Counted from the first letter of the stretch, positions 16,257 through 24,388 are shown. The stretch: DNA of 64,000 nucleotides from Blastococcus sp. CCUG 61487 (GCF_005222955.1 NZ_LWUA01000235.1:1-64000); one strand, 5' to 3'. The notes: a model not told the origin generated them from the letters alone. Translations and numbers: made by a program.

Positions 16257-17135
16257 GTGCGGATCACCCAGCGTGCCGTCACGCTCACCAGCCTGCAGGG
16301 CCTCAACCGGAACCTGGACTCCCTGGCGAAGCTGCAGCAGCAGCTCACGTCGGGCAAGGCGATCAGCCGGCCCTCGGACTCGCCGACCGGCACGAACTCC
16401 GCCATGCAGACGCGCGCCGAGCAGGCGACGGTGGCGCAGCAGAACCGCAACGTGACCGACGCGAAGGCATGGTTGGAGCAGGGCAGCTCCACGCTGATGG
16501 AGATGATGGAGGTCACCCAGCGGATCCGGAACCTCACCTTGCAGGGCCTCAACGGTTCGGCCTCCGAGACCAGCCGCGAGGCGTTGGCCACCGAGGTGGC
16601 ATCGCTGCGTGACGGCCTGCTCAACATGGCCAACACCAAGGTCATGGGCCGGCCGCTGTTCGGCGGCGTCACCGCCGGGCAGATCGCCTACGACCCTGCC
16701 GGCACCTTCGTCGGGGACGACCGCGGCGAGGTGCTGCGGCGGGTCTCCGACAGCGAGCTGCTCCGGGTGGACATCAGCGGACCGCAGGCGTTCGGCACCG
16801 GCGCCGACAACCTGTTCGTGGTCGTGGGCCGCATCGCCGACGACCTGATCAACGACCCGGGGAACCTCGACACCGACCTGGCGGCCCTGGACGCGGCGTT
16901 CAAGACGATGCAGAGCGCCGTCGCGGACGTGGGGGCCCGGGGGTCCCGGCTGGAGCAGGCCGAGCAGGTGAACCTCGATCGGGAACTGGTGCTGCGCACG
17001 CAGCTCGACGCGGTCGAGGGGATCGACCTGCCGAAGACGATCATGGACGTGCAGATGAAGCAGATGGGCTACGAAGCGGCGCTGGCCGCGACGGCGAAGG
17101 CCATCTCGCCCACGCTGCTGGACTACCTCCGCTGA
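16257..17135 (+). CDS. flgL: Hook-associated protein FlgL
   Basis: A 292-aa flagellin-like junction protein (HAP3). It begins MRITQRAVTLTSLQGLNRNL and continues LQQQLTSGKAISRPSDSPTG, the FlgL version of the flagellin N-terminus. The C-terminus has LPKTIMDVQMKQMGYEAALA and ISPTLLDYLR. The GTG at 16257 lies six bases after the flgK stop. The flgK-flgL order is standard. Confidence 0.96.
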   Translation: MRITQRAVTLTSLQGLNRNLDSLAKLQQQLTSGKAISRPSDSPTGTNSAMQTRAEQATVAQQNRNVTDAKAWLEQGSSTLMEMMEVTQRIRNLTLQGLNGSASETSREALATEVASLRDGLLNMANTKVMGRPLFGGVTAGQIAYDPAGTFVGDDRGEVLRRVSDSELLRVDISGPQAFGTGADNLFVVVGRIADDLINDPGNLDTDLAALDAAFKTMQSAVADVGARGSRLEQAEQVNLDRELVLRTQLDAVEGIDLPKTIMDVQMKQMGYEAALAATAKAISPTLLDYLR

Positions 17136-17184
17136 TGGACGGCCGCACCGCCCCCGCGGCCGTTCCTCCGCAGAGGGAGGCGGC

Positions 17185-17655
17185 ATGACGCCGTCCCCGG
17201 CGACCCTGGCCGCGCGCACGCACGCCCCCGCGTGCGCGCCGGTCCGGGGACGCCCTGCCCGCGGGGCCGCCACCATCCAGGTGCTGGCCCTCACCGAGCC
17301 CCTCCCGGGCTTCCCCGCCCACCGGGACTACGCCCTGGTGCCGGCGGACACCACCGGCCTGCTCTCCTGGTTGCAGGCCGTCGCCCCGGACGGACCGCGA
17401 CTGCTGGTGGCGCGGGCGGAGGCGTGGTTCCCCGACTACGCGCCCGCCCTGCCGGCGGCGGTCCGGACCGAACTCGGTCTGACCGGCGGAGCCGCCCCGG
17501 ACGTGTACTGCGTCCTGACGGTGCCGGACGGGGACGTCATCTCGGCGACGGCGAACCTGCGGGCGCCCGTGGTGGTCCATCCGGCCACCGGTCGGGCGCG
17601 CCAGGTGCTCCTGTCCGACGCGACACATCCCGTCCGGAGGCCCGTGCGCCGATAA
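17185..17655 (+). CDS. fliW: Flagellar assembly factor FliW
   Basis: A 156-aa regulator that binds either flagellin or CsrA and so frees or blocks CsrA according to flagellin level. Family features are LTEPLPGFPAHRDYALVPAD, LLSWLQAVAPDGPRLLV, WFPDYAPALP, VYCVLTVP and SATANLRAPVVVHPATGRAR. The 35-residue N-terminus is longer than usual and Ala/Arg-rich. The ATG at 17185 follows GGGAGG. csrA is 86 bases downstream, the standard fliW-csrA pairing of Gram-positive flagellar operons. Confidence 0.93.
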   Translation: MTPSPATLAARTHAPACAPVRGRPARGAATIQVLALTEPLPGFPAHRDYALVPADTTGLLSWLQAVAPDGPRLLVARAEAWFPDYAPALPAAVRTELGLTGGAAPDVYCVLTVPDGDVISATANLRAPVVVHPATGRARQVLLSDATHPVRRPVRR

Positions 17656-17741
17656 CACACCGGACGGGGCGAGAACCGCGCCCCCGCACGTACGACCAGC
17701 ACGCCACGGACGGCCACAGCGAACCCATGGAGGGGTAGCAG

Positions 17742-18017
17742 ATGCTCACACTCACCCGCAGCGTCGGAGAGACGATCCGCATCGGCGACGACATCGAGGT
17801 CCACGTCGTCGAGGTGCGCGGAGGAACGGTCCGGCTGGGCTTCAAGGCCCCGCGCGAGGTCGCGATCCACCGCGAGGAGGTCTACCGGCAGATCGCCGAG
17901 GCCAACCGCCTGGCGGCGCAGGTGACCGCCGACAGCATCGGCGCGCTCGCTGCCTTCGCTCCCGCCGCTCCTCCGGACGAGCAGGCGGAGCCGGCACCCG
18001 CGGAGCGCCCTGCCTGA
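17742..18017 (+). CDS. csrA: Translational regulator CsrA
   Basis: A 91-aa RNA-binding protein. Residues 1-60 are canonical CsrA: MLTLTRSVGETIRIGDDIEV, VRLGFKAPREVAIHREEVY. The remaining 30 residues are an Ala/Pro/Glu-rich tail beyond the usual 60-75 aa. CsrA binds GGA motifs at ribosome sites; the flagellin leader has AAGGAGGAA just before its start codon. With fliW immediately upstream, it probably represses flagellin translation until FliW captures it. GGAGGGG precedes the ATG. Confidence 0.96.
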   Translation: MLTLTRSVGETIRIGDDIEVHVVEVRGGTVRLGFKAPREVAIHREEVYRQIAEANRLAAQVTADSIGALAAFAPAAPPDEQAEPAPAERPA

Positions 18018-18055
18018 CGAGATCACCACAGATCCGGCCTGGCCACGTCGGCTGG

Positions 18056-18107
18056 TGTTGCCCGAATGCTCATCACGACGCTCGCCGTCGCAGCGACACG
18101 GGCAACA
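18056..18107. repeat. Inverted repeat TGTTGCCCG/CGGGCAACA between csrA and the next gene
   Basis: TGTTGCCCG (18056-18064) and CGGGCAACA (18099-18107) are exact complements 34 bases apart. They lie in the 201-base gap after csrA. The arms could close a large hairpin after csrA or act as two half-sites of a regulator for the gene at 18219. The region is noticeably less GC-rich than the coding sequence. Confidence 0.35.
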
Positions 18108-18218
18108 TCTGCCGAAGTGGGCGCTCAGAAGTGCGCATGACACGGCGAGTGTTGTGCCCTCGGTTGTCGAGTGCATAGGGCAGATTTTCCCCCAAGCAAG
18201 TGACAGGGGGCGATCAAG

Positions 18219-18701
18219 GTGCAACACAACGCAATCAGCGCGCAGGCCGACGTCGAACACGGCGGCGAGCAGGAGTCCGTGGTGGTCCACGTCCAGCTCC
18301 GGCCGCGCCGCGGCGCCACCCGCAAGTGCCTGGCTGCCCTCGCGTCGCTCGCCGCAGAGCACGAGGACGTCTCGTTCGCCGTCTCCGGGCTCAGCAAGGA
18401 CGACCGGGTCGTGCGCGTGACGGTCGGCGTCGATCTCGGGCCGCGGACGGCGGTGGCGAAGTTCTCGCCGCAGGCGCAGGCCGCCTACGCGTTCGTCAGC
18501 GCCCTCTTCACGTCGTTGTACGACCACATGCCGGTCTACGTGGCCGAGCCCAGCCAGGTCGAGCGCGCCGCGGCCGCCGTCCTGCTCGAGCGGGCGGCCG
18601 GCGGTGCCGCGCCCGCCGACGTCGTGGAGTCGCTGCCCGCCACCGGCACCGCGGTCCCCAACCCGCGCCCCGCCGGCCCGGGGGAGCGCATCCCGGCCTG
18701 A
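18219..18701 (+). CDS. Conserved-looking protein of unknown function, sigma-like gene upstream partner
   Basis: A 160-aa protein not recognised as a known family. Residues about 20-95 alternate hydrophobic and charged residues in a beta-rich pattern (SVVVHVQLRPRRGATRKCLA, RVVRVTVGVDLGPRTAVAKF). A helical part follows (AQAAYAFVSALFTSLYDHMP), then an Ala-rich C-terminus ending in a Pro/Gly tail. No signal peptide or membrane segment is seen. The GTG at 18219 has AGGGGG 9-14 bases upstream. It lies 74 bases before the divergent sigma-like gene on the same strand, and after csrA. A joint regulatory role with that gene is possible but unproven. Confidence 0.8.
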   Translation: MQHNAISAQADVEHGGEQESVVVHVQLRPRRGATRKCLAALASLAAEHEDVSFAVSGLSKDDRVVRVTVGVDLGPRTAVAKFSPQAQAAYAFVSALFTSLYDHMPVYVAEPSQVERAAAAVLLERAAGGAAPADVVESLPATGTAVPNPRPAGPGERIPA

Positions 18702-18775
18702 CGGCCGGCTCCCGAGCGTCTTCGCAGGCCTCCTTCCCCGTGGCCTGTTCTTCCTCGTAGTGCCCAGGAGTTCCG

Positions 18776-19876
18776 GTGTCCGAGATCCTCGCGTCCGCCC
18801 CGCCCGTCCACGATCCCCGAGCCCGCGTCCGCCAGCCCCTCGTCTTCGGTGGCATCCCCGAGGCGGAGGGGTGGGCGCTCGCGCCCATCACCGCTCGGGA
18901 CCGCGTGCACTTCCGCGTCGACCGGGAGCTGCCGCTGGAGGAGTTCCGGGCGGACCTGCCCGACGGCGTCACGGTGAGCTACGACCAGGGCGACGGGCTC
19001 TACCGGGTCGACGGCGCCCGCGGCTCGGCGTCGGTGTTGGCCGACTGGGTGCGGGCCTGGTGCGCGCGGCACGGCTGCTCCACCGTGGGGCTGCGCGCCG
19101 AGACCGACGTGCGTCGGCGGGCGCCGAGGGACCTGCCCCCGGAGTTCCTGGCCGACCTGTGCCGACACTACGGGCCGGTCAGCCTCAAGCGGCTGCAGCG
19201 CAACATGAGCACGATCCGGCTGCACCTGCCCGACCCGGACGACCTCGGCCAGCAGGTGTACGAGTGGGTGCTCAAGGCCGTCGCGCAGTTCGACGAGACC
19301 AAGTCGGTCCCGTTCGGCGCGTTCCTCGCCACGCAGCTGTCCAAGTGGGTGCACGACCTGGGCCGCAACGCCCACGGGCGCACCGCCGCGGACACCGAGC
19401 ACAAGCAGCAGAAGGCCATCGCCGCCTTCATCGCCGAGCACCAGCGCCGGCCCAGCGAGAAGGAGCTCGCCGACTTCATGGGGCAGAGCGTGGCGACCCT
19501 GCGGCGCAACTCGCAGACCGTCGCCACCCTCAACGGCCTGCGCAACCTGCAGTCCCTGGACGGCGGGCCGGACGCGACCGAGATCCTGCTGCCGGACTCC
19601 GGTGAGGCGCCCGACGAGATCATGGGCGAGGCGGAGCAGACGCTGCTGTCCCACGCGCTCACGGCGGCCTGCGCCCCCGATCCCGACGCGCGCCGCGACC
19701 AGCGCGCCGGCCAGCCCAACGTGCTCGGCTGGGCCACCTGGTACCTGACCACGTGGGGCGGGCAGACCAAGACGCAGCTGTCGGCGGAGCTGAACACCTC
19801 GGTGCGGAACATGAACGTGTACGCCGACCGGGTGGAGCGCGCGCTGAAGGCCCGCCTCGCCGAACTGGCCGACTAA
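18776..19876 (+). CDS. Divergent sigma-70-like regulator
   Basis: A 366-aa protein that looks like a degenerate sigma factor. Residues 1-130 are unrelated to sigma and unidentified. Residues about 155-200 resemble region 2 (VYEWVLKAVAQFDETKSVPF, GAFLATQLSKWVHDLGR). Residues 215-262 resemble region 3 (FIAEHQRRPSEKELADFMGQ). Residues 325-365 resemble a region-4 helix-turn-helix (TKTQLSAELNTSVRNMNVYA). The usual DLxQEGxxGLxxA core motif is weak or missing. It may direct polymerase to a small regulon, or be an anti- or co-sigma derivative. GTG start at 18776; a hairpin follows the stop. Confidence 0.8.
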   Translation: MSEILASAPPVHDPRARVRQPLVFGGIPEAEGWALAPITARDRVHFRVDRELPLEEFRADLPDGVTVSYDQGDGLYRVDGARGSASVLADWVRAWCARHGCSTVGLRAETDVRRRAPRDLPPEFLADLCRHYGPVSLKRLQRNMSTIRLHLPDPDDLGQQVYEWVLKAVAQFDETKSVPFGAFLATQLSKWVHDLGRNAHGRTAADTEHKQQKAIAAFIAEHQRRPSEKELADFMGQSVATLRRNSQTVATLNGLRNLQSLDGGPDATEILLPDSGEAPDEIMGEAEQTLLSHALTAACAPDPDARRDQRAGQPNVLGWATWYLTTWGGQTKTQLSAELNTSVRNMNVYADRVERALKARLAELAD

Positions 19877-19907
19877 CCGCTTCTCCGTGTTGATCAGGAG
19901 GCCTGGT

Positions 19908-19955
19908 CGTTCCGGGACTTCCCTCGCCGTCGACCGCGGGGGAGGTCCCGGAACG
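19908..19955 (+). terminator. Terminator hairpin after the sigma-like gene
   Basis: A 16-bp stem with one G-T pair (19908-19923 with 19940-19955) and a 16-base loop lies 32 bases after the stop. It is built around CGTTCCGGGAC/GTCCCGGAACG. The 157-base gap before the next gene contains nothing else convincing. Confidence 0.65.
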
Positions 19956-20033
19956 GCGAGGTAGGACGGCGGTTGTCCACAGCCGACGGCGCCGCCGCCC
20001 CGCCGTCCCGGCCGTCGACTCCACACTTCCTCC

Positions 20034-21029
20034 GTGCACCCGGAACTGAGCGCCGCCGCCCGCCTCGGCGTCTTCACCAGCCAGGAGGCGCTGCGGGCCG
20101 GCTACGACGTCGAGGACATCCGCTCCGAGCTGCGTAGCCGGCGATGGTCGCGCCTCCGCAAAGGCGTCTACATCGCCACCGACGAGCTGGCGACGGCGAC
20201 CGACCGGGATCGGCACCTGATCGACTGCGTCGCGGTCCTGCTCGGCCTCGCCGACCGCCCGGTGCTCAGCCACGCCTCGGCGGCGCGGCTGCACGAACTG
20301 ATCGTCCCCCGATCGGCCTCGGACGAGGTGCGGCTCACCACGACCGGGCAGTGGCGCCGCGGCCGCCGCTACCGCGTGGCCCAGGCCGCGCTGGTGGCGG
20401 GGGAGACCACGCCGTGGCTGGAGTTCGCGGCCACGTCGGTCGCCCGCACCCTGGTCGACTGTGCCCGGGAGTGGTCGGTGACCGACGCCGTCGTCGCCAT
20501 GGACTCGGCCATCAACGAGCGCAAGGTGACTCGCGCCGAGCTCCTCGAGGCGGTGCTCGGCGGGCGCCACCGGGTCGGGATCGCGAAGGCGGCCCGGGCG
20601 TTGGGGCTGGCCGACGGGCGCGCGGAATCGGCCCTGGAGACGAGGGGTCGGTTGGCCATCCTGGCCGCCGGGCTGCCACGACCCGAACTGCAGGTCGAGA
20701 TCCACGACGACGGCGGTCGCTTCCTCGGGCGGGTGGATGCCTGGTACGAGGACGCCGCGGTCGCCATCGAGTTCGACGGACTGGTGAAGTACACCGACCC
20801 GCGCTACGCATCCTCGGCCGGCCAGGTGCTGTGGCTCGAGAAGCGGCGCGAGGACGCCATGCGCGCACGCGGCATCCGGTTCGTCCGCATCGGGAACGCC
20901 GACCTCGGCCCGCCCTGGACGGAGACTGCTGGCCAGATCGGCGCGCTGCTCGCCGCTCCCTTCATCGGGCTCCGTCGCTTCCGGGCCGTCCGCACCGACG
21001 AGCCCGACGGGGCCTCGGACGTCGCCTGA
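20034..21029 (+). CDS. AbiEi-like antitoxin-type protein with DUF559-like nuclease domain
   Basis: A 331-aa protein. The N-terminal winged-helix resembles the AbiEi_4 family: FTSQEALRAGYDVEDIRSEL, RRWSRLRKGVYIA. The middle segment LSHASAARLHELIVPR is also typical. The C-terminal 90 residues look like a small endonuclease fold (DUF559/Vsr-like): FLGRVDAWYEDAAVAIEFDG with acidic residues, then KRREDAMRARGIRFVRIGN. No AbiEii-type nucleotidyltransferase partner is adjacent, so it is not a complete type IV toxin-antitoxin system. Such solitary proteins are common in actinobacteria. The start is the GTG at 20034, probably near-leaderless. Confidence 0.8.
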   Translation: MHPELSAAARLGVFTSQEALRAGYDVEDIRSELRSRRWSRLRKGVYIATDELATATDRDRHLIDCVAVLLGLADRPVLSHASAARLHELIVPRSASDEVRLTTTGQWRRGRRYRVAQAALVAGETTPWLEFAATSVARTLVDCAREWSVTDAVVAMDSAINERKVTRAELLEAVLGGRHRVGIAKAARALGLADGRAESALETRGRLAILAAGLPRPELQVEIHDDGGRFLGRVDAWYEDAAVAIEFDGLVKYTDPRYASSAGQVLWLEKRREDAMRARGIRFVRIGNADLGPPWTETAGQIGALLAAPFIGLRRFRAVRTDEPDGASDVA

Positions 21030-21064
21030 CGCCCGCCGGCGCCCTCCTCCCTCGTCGCTCCGTC

Positions 21065-21094
21065 ACCTCCCTCGCGGTCGACCACGAGGGAGGT
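21065..21094 (+). terminator. Hairpin ACCTCCCTCG/CGAGGGAGGT
   Basis: A perfect 10-bp stem with a 10-base loop, 36 bases after the preceding stop. It is followed by a second, imperfect inverted repeat (GATGACCAG/CTGATCATC near 21101-21123). The rest of the 233-base gap has GCCGATAT at 21173-21180 but no full promoter match. Confidence 0.6.
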
Positions 21095-21262
21095 CCCCGG
21101 ATGACCAGGAGGGCTGATCATCATCGGGCGAGGCAAAACGTGGCGGTGGAGGGGTCCATCCGGGTCGTGCGCTGCCGATATCCACCTCGTGACGCCACGC
21201 CCCAGCACCCGCGACCTCGCAGGTGCTGTCGGCGCGGCGAAGGTGTTCCGGGGTGACGTCCG

Positions 21263-21607
21263 ATGAGCGCGGAACCGGCCGCCGGGTCGGGGGCGGAGGT
21301 GCTCGTCCCGCACTGGCTCGCCGCCGCGGAACGCGCCCAGCTGGCCACCGCGGTGCGGACGGCGCTGGGCGACCCGGCCGTCCACCCGGTCGCCCGCATC
21401 CACCTCGAGGACGTCCTCACCGAACTGCACGTGGCGGCCGCCCGCGACGCCGTGTGGCCGGCGCCGGCGGCGCGGGTCCGGCTGGCCACCGGCTGGGACG
21501 CCGACGTGCTGCCGGTGCGGCTGAGCACCGCCGAGGTGTCGGCCGTCCTCTCGGTCCCCGCGCTGCCCGCAGCGCTCCGCGTCCGGCTGGCCGGGGACGG
21601 GGCGTGA
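21263..21607 (+). CDS. Unknown protein, first of an overlapping pair
   Basis: A 114-aa protein of unknown function. It is Ala/Val/Leu-rich with helical character (VPHWLAAAERAQLATAVRTA, ARIHLEDVLTELHVAAARDA) and has no Cys and no membrane segment. The ATG at 21263 fits the strong coding bias of the frame. Its stop overlaps the next gene as GTGA, so the two are translated together. No motif suggests a reaction. Confidence 0.7.
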   Translation: MSAEPAAGSGAEVLVPHWLAAAERAQLATAVRTALGDPAVHPVARIHLEDVLTELHVAAARDAVWPAPAARVRLATGWDADVLPVRLSTAEVSAVLSVPALPAALRVRLAGDGA

Positions 21608-22368
21608 CCACCTCGGCCTCTCGCAGCTCCGGCAGTGGTCTGCTGCAACGGCTGCGCCCGGTGCCCGTCGACGTCGCCGACCTGCTCGAGGTGGCCGAGG
21701 CGGTGCTGCCCGCCCTGAGCGGCCCGCGCCTGCGGGTGGACCTCGTGCGGCGGACGGCGAGCGGCACCGTCGTCGTCCTGGAGGAGCACGAGCGCAGCCT
21801 GCGGGTCGGACTGCTCGAACTCGCCGACGAGCTGACCCGCGCCGGGGTGGCACCGACCCACGACTCGATCGCTGCCGCCCTGGTCGCCTGGGTGGACCGG
21901 CGTCCGGTGACCGACGCGAGCGCCGCGACCGACGGCGTCGCCGTCCTCGACTGGACCGACGGGCGGCGGACCTCGGTGGGCTGGCGGGTGGTCGTCCGCC
22001 GCGGGCAGTCGGCACTGCCGTGGAGCCCGGTGAGCGGGAGCTCCGCCGACGACGTGCGGCGCACGCGCGCGGCCGCGCTGGGGCGCTCGCGCGAGGTCGA
22101 CCTCGCCCTGCGGGTGGAGGGCCCGGTGGCGCTGTGGTCCCACGCGTCGGTGCCGATCCTGGCGACGACGGTGCTGGCCGCCCCCGACCGGATGCTCGCC
22201 CGCGTGGTCGCCGCCGGCCTCCCCGCCGACGACGTGCACGTGGTGGTCACCCCGCACCGGCCGGTCGCCTGCGCGGGCCGCGGCGTGGCCGCTCGGCTGT
22301 CCGGCGAGACGACCGAGGCCAGCGTGACCCTCGCGTGGTCGGAGCTCGCCGACCTGCCCTGGCTCTAG
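21604..22368 (+). CDS. Unknown protein, second of an overlapping pair
   Basis: A 254-aa protein of unknown function. It starts with a GTG overlapping the preceding stop. The sequence is rich in short beta-like segments (RLRVDLVRRTASGTVVVLEE, GWRVVVRRGQSALPWSPVSG, VDLALRVEGPVALWSHASVP). No signal peptide, membrane segment or catalytic motif is visible. It faces the minus-strand hydrolase gene with only 22 bases between the stops. The pair may form a two-subunit complex; this is guesswork from the overlap. Confidence 0.72.
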   Translation: MTTSASRSSGSGLLQRLRPVPVDVADLLEVAEAVLPALSGPRLRVDLVRRTASGTVVVLEEHERSLRVGLLELADELTRAGVAPTHDSIAAALVAWVDRRPVTDASAATDGVAVLDWTDGRRTSVGWRVVVRRGQSALPWSPVSGSSADDVRRTRAAALGRSREVDLALRVEGPVALWSHASVPILATTVLAAPDRMLARVVAAGLPADDVHVVVTPHRPVACAGRGVAARLSGETTEASVTLAWSELADLPWL

Positions 22369-22390
22369 GACCACGCCCGGGGCGGCTGCC

Positions 22391-24388
22391 TCAGGAGATG
22401 AAGCCGAACTCCCAGTGCCACGGCTCGGGCTTCTCGCCGCCGGGCGCGGCCCAGGCGGGCTGGACGAAGCCGAACCGGCCGGCGTTGGCGGTCATCCACC
22501 GCCACTGCGCGGAGCCGGCGACGTTGATCCCGCCGCACAGGTCCACCGCCAGCGCCCAGCCGTGGTTGGACGTACCCGGCACCGCGGCGAGCGCGGGCTT
22601 GAGGTGGAACGCCGTCACCTGGCCGGCCAGCGACCGGTAGGAGTCGGTGATGCACAGCGGCGTGCCGAAGGCGGCCCGGTAGGCGGCATCCATGGCGAGG
22701 TAGCCGGCGGCGGCGTCGCAGCGCAGCGCGTGCCGGTGCACTCCGAGGCGGCACAGGGCGTCGGTGGGGATCTTGCCGTTGTCGTAGCCGCCCCAGCGCG
22801 GGCTCGTCACGCCCGGCGCGGGCAGCTCGGCACCGCAGGGGCCGGTCGGGCTCGTCCCGAGGAGCGGCTCGTTGGGTGCGGCAGGTGCGGCCACGGGGAC
22901 CCGCACGGCCGCCGAGCCGGCGGCGACCGAGCGGACGCTCACCTGGAAGGTGCCCGCCGAGGCGCCGACGACGTCGCCGTCGCCCAGGTACAGCCCGACG
23001 TCCTGGCCGCCGGGGGAGAAGACCAGGTCACCGACCTGCAGGGACTCCATGGGGACGGCGGCGCCGGTGGCCCACTGCTCCTGCGGGGTGCCCGGCAGGG
23101 CGTAGCCGGCCAGCAGCCACGAGGAGGCGGTGAAGCCGGCGCAGTCGTAGGTCTCCGGACCCGCGGTGCCGGGGACGAACGGGCGGCCCAGCTGGGACAG
23201 CGCGTTGCTCACCGCGGCGACGGTCTCCGACGGCAGCACCGTCACGGGGCTGCTGCCGATCACCGCCCACGCCACACCGGGGATCGGCGCGCCGGCGGAG
23301 TCGAGGGCGGAGGACAGGCCGCTCGGCAGGTTGCCGGGGTCGGCGAGGGCGGACGCGGGCGGGAACTCGATGCCCGCGTCGGCGAGCTGGGTCAGATAGG
23401 CCTGCCAGCGGGCCACGGCCCGCTGGTTGCGGTCCTGCTGCTCGGCGGCGGCGGGGACGCTGCCCAGTCCGGCCAGCCGCGCGGTGACCTCGGGCGTCAG
23501 CCCGGCGACCTCCTCCCGCATCGTCGACAGCGCGACGGCGAGCTCCGCCTCGGCAGCGGCGAGCGCCTCCTCGGCGACCGTCACCTGGGTCTGCGCGACG
23601 GCGTAGGCGGCGCGGGTGCGCTCGGCGCGCACCACGGCGCCGTCGAGCGCGCGACGGTCGCGCTCGCCGACGGCGGCGGAGAACAGCACGTCGCTGGTGC
23701 GGGCGGGGTGCCCGGCATCCAGGCCGAGGATCGGATGGCGGACGGCGGGGGCCGCCCGGTACAGCTCGGCGGCGCCGGCGGCGACGACGCTCTGGTCGGC
23801 CTCGACCTGGGCGCGGGCGGCCTCCGCGGCGACGCGCGCCTCCTCGAGCTGGGCGCGACGGAGCTCGGCCCGCTCCTCGAGCGACCGGTAGCCGTCGGCC
23901 GCCTCCAGCAGGGAGCTGCGGGCGGTCAGCGCGAGAGCGGTGACGTCCAGCGGACCGCCCGAGGGGGTGGTCGCGCCCGGGAGCACCACGGTGACGACGG
24001 CGGGGAAGAGCAGCGTGCTCAGCGCGACCACGCCCAGCCGGGTCGACCAGCGGGATCCGGTGCGGTCCGCCGAGCCCTGGGCGGTGGGACGACGACGCCT
24101 CGCCGCTGGGCGCTTGGTCGTCGGGCGCTTCGCGGCCGGACGCGGATCGGTCGAGCGGCGGGCGCCCGAGGGGGTGGACGCCTTCGCGGCCAGCGCGGTG
24201 CGGGCCGCCGCCAGCTGGGCCGGCGTGAGGTCGGGGCGGGCCGCGGCCAGCTGGCGCAGGGCCAGCGCCTCGCGCAGGGCCTGTGCCTCGCGGGCGCTGA
24301 CCACCGGGCGGCGGGCCGACGGCCCACTCGAGGACGTAGCGCGACTCGAGGACGTGGCGCGGCGGACGGGCGTGCGTGGTGCGGGCAC
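22391..24388 (-). CDS. Coiled-coil NlpC/P60 and VanY-type D,D-carboxypeptidase fusion
   Basis: A 665-aa envelope protein. The N-terminal ~115 residues are Arg/Ala/Pro-rich and cytoplasmic. One membrane anchor follows (LGVVALSTLLFPAVVTVVL). A long Ala/Glu coiled coil spans about residues 160-310. An NlpC/P60 domain has Cys in YDCAGFTASSWLL and the motif QVGDLVFSPGGQDVGLYLGD. The C-terminus is a LAS/VanY domain: ITDSYRSLAGQVTAFHLKPA, zinc motif SNHGWALAVDLC and EPWHWEFGF. It should trim peptidoglycan stem peptides and cross-links. The anchor plus coiled coil recalls RipA/FtsE-FtsX-controlled hydrolases. The start is a GTG with a GGGGG ribosome site. Confidence 0.9.
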   Translation of the reverse strand: MPAPRTPVRRATSSSRATSSSGPSARRPVVSAREAQALREALALRQLAAARPDLTPAQLAAARTALAAKASTPSGARRSTDPRPAAKRPTTKRPAARRRRPTAQGSADRTGSRWSTRLGVVALSTLLFPAVVTVVLPGATTPSGGPLDVTALALTARSSLLEAADGYRSLEERAELRRAQLEEARVAAEAARAQVEADQSVVAAGAAELYRAAPAVRHPILGLDAGHPARTSDVLFSAAVGERDRRALDGAVVRAERTRAAYAVAQTQVTVAEEALAAAEAELAVALSTMREEVAGLTPEVTARLAGLGSVPAAAEQQDRNQRAVARWQAYLTQLADAGIEFPPASALADPGNLPSGLSSALDSAGAPIPGVAWAVIGSSPVTVLPSETVAAVSNALSQLGRPFVPGTAGPETYDCAGFTASSWLLAGYALPGTPQEQWATGAAVPMESLQVGDLVFSPGGQDVGLYLGDGDVVGASAGTFQVSVRSVAAGSAAVRVPVAAPAAPNEPLLGTSPTGPCGAELPAPGVTSPRWGGYDNGKIPTDALCRLGVHRHALRCDAAAGYLAMDAAYRAAFGTPLCITDSYRSLAGQVTAFHLKPALAAVPGTSNHGWALAVDLCGGINVAGSAQWRWMTANAGRFGFVQPAWAAPGGEKPEPWHWEFGFIS

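Noticed and set aside
18111-18116. GCCGAA before the 160-aa gene as a FliA promoter
   Set aside because: The position 17 bases upstream reads GCAG; the nearest GTCG is 20 bases away.
21173-21180. GCCGATAT as a FliA -10 for the unknown gene pair
   Set aside because: No (C/G)TCA at 17 bases upstream; only GGTC, so the match is incomplete.
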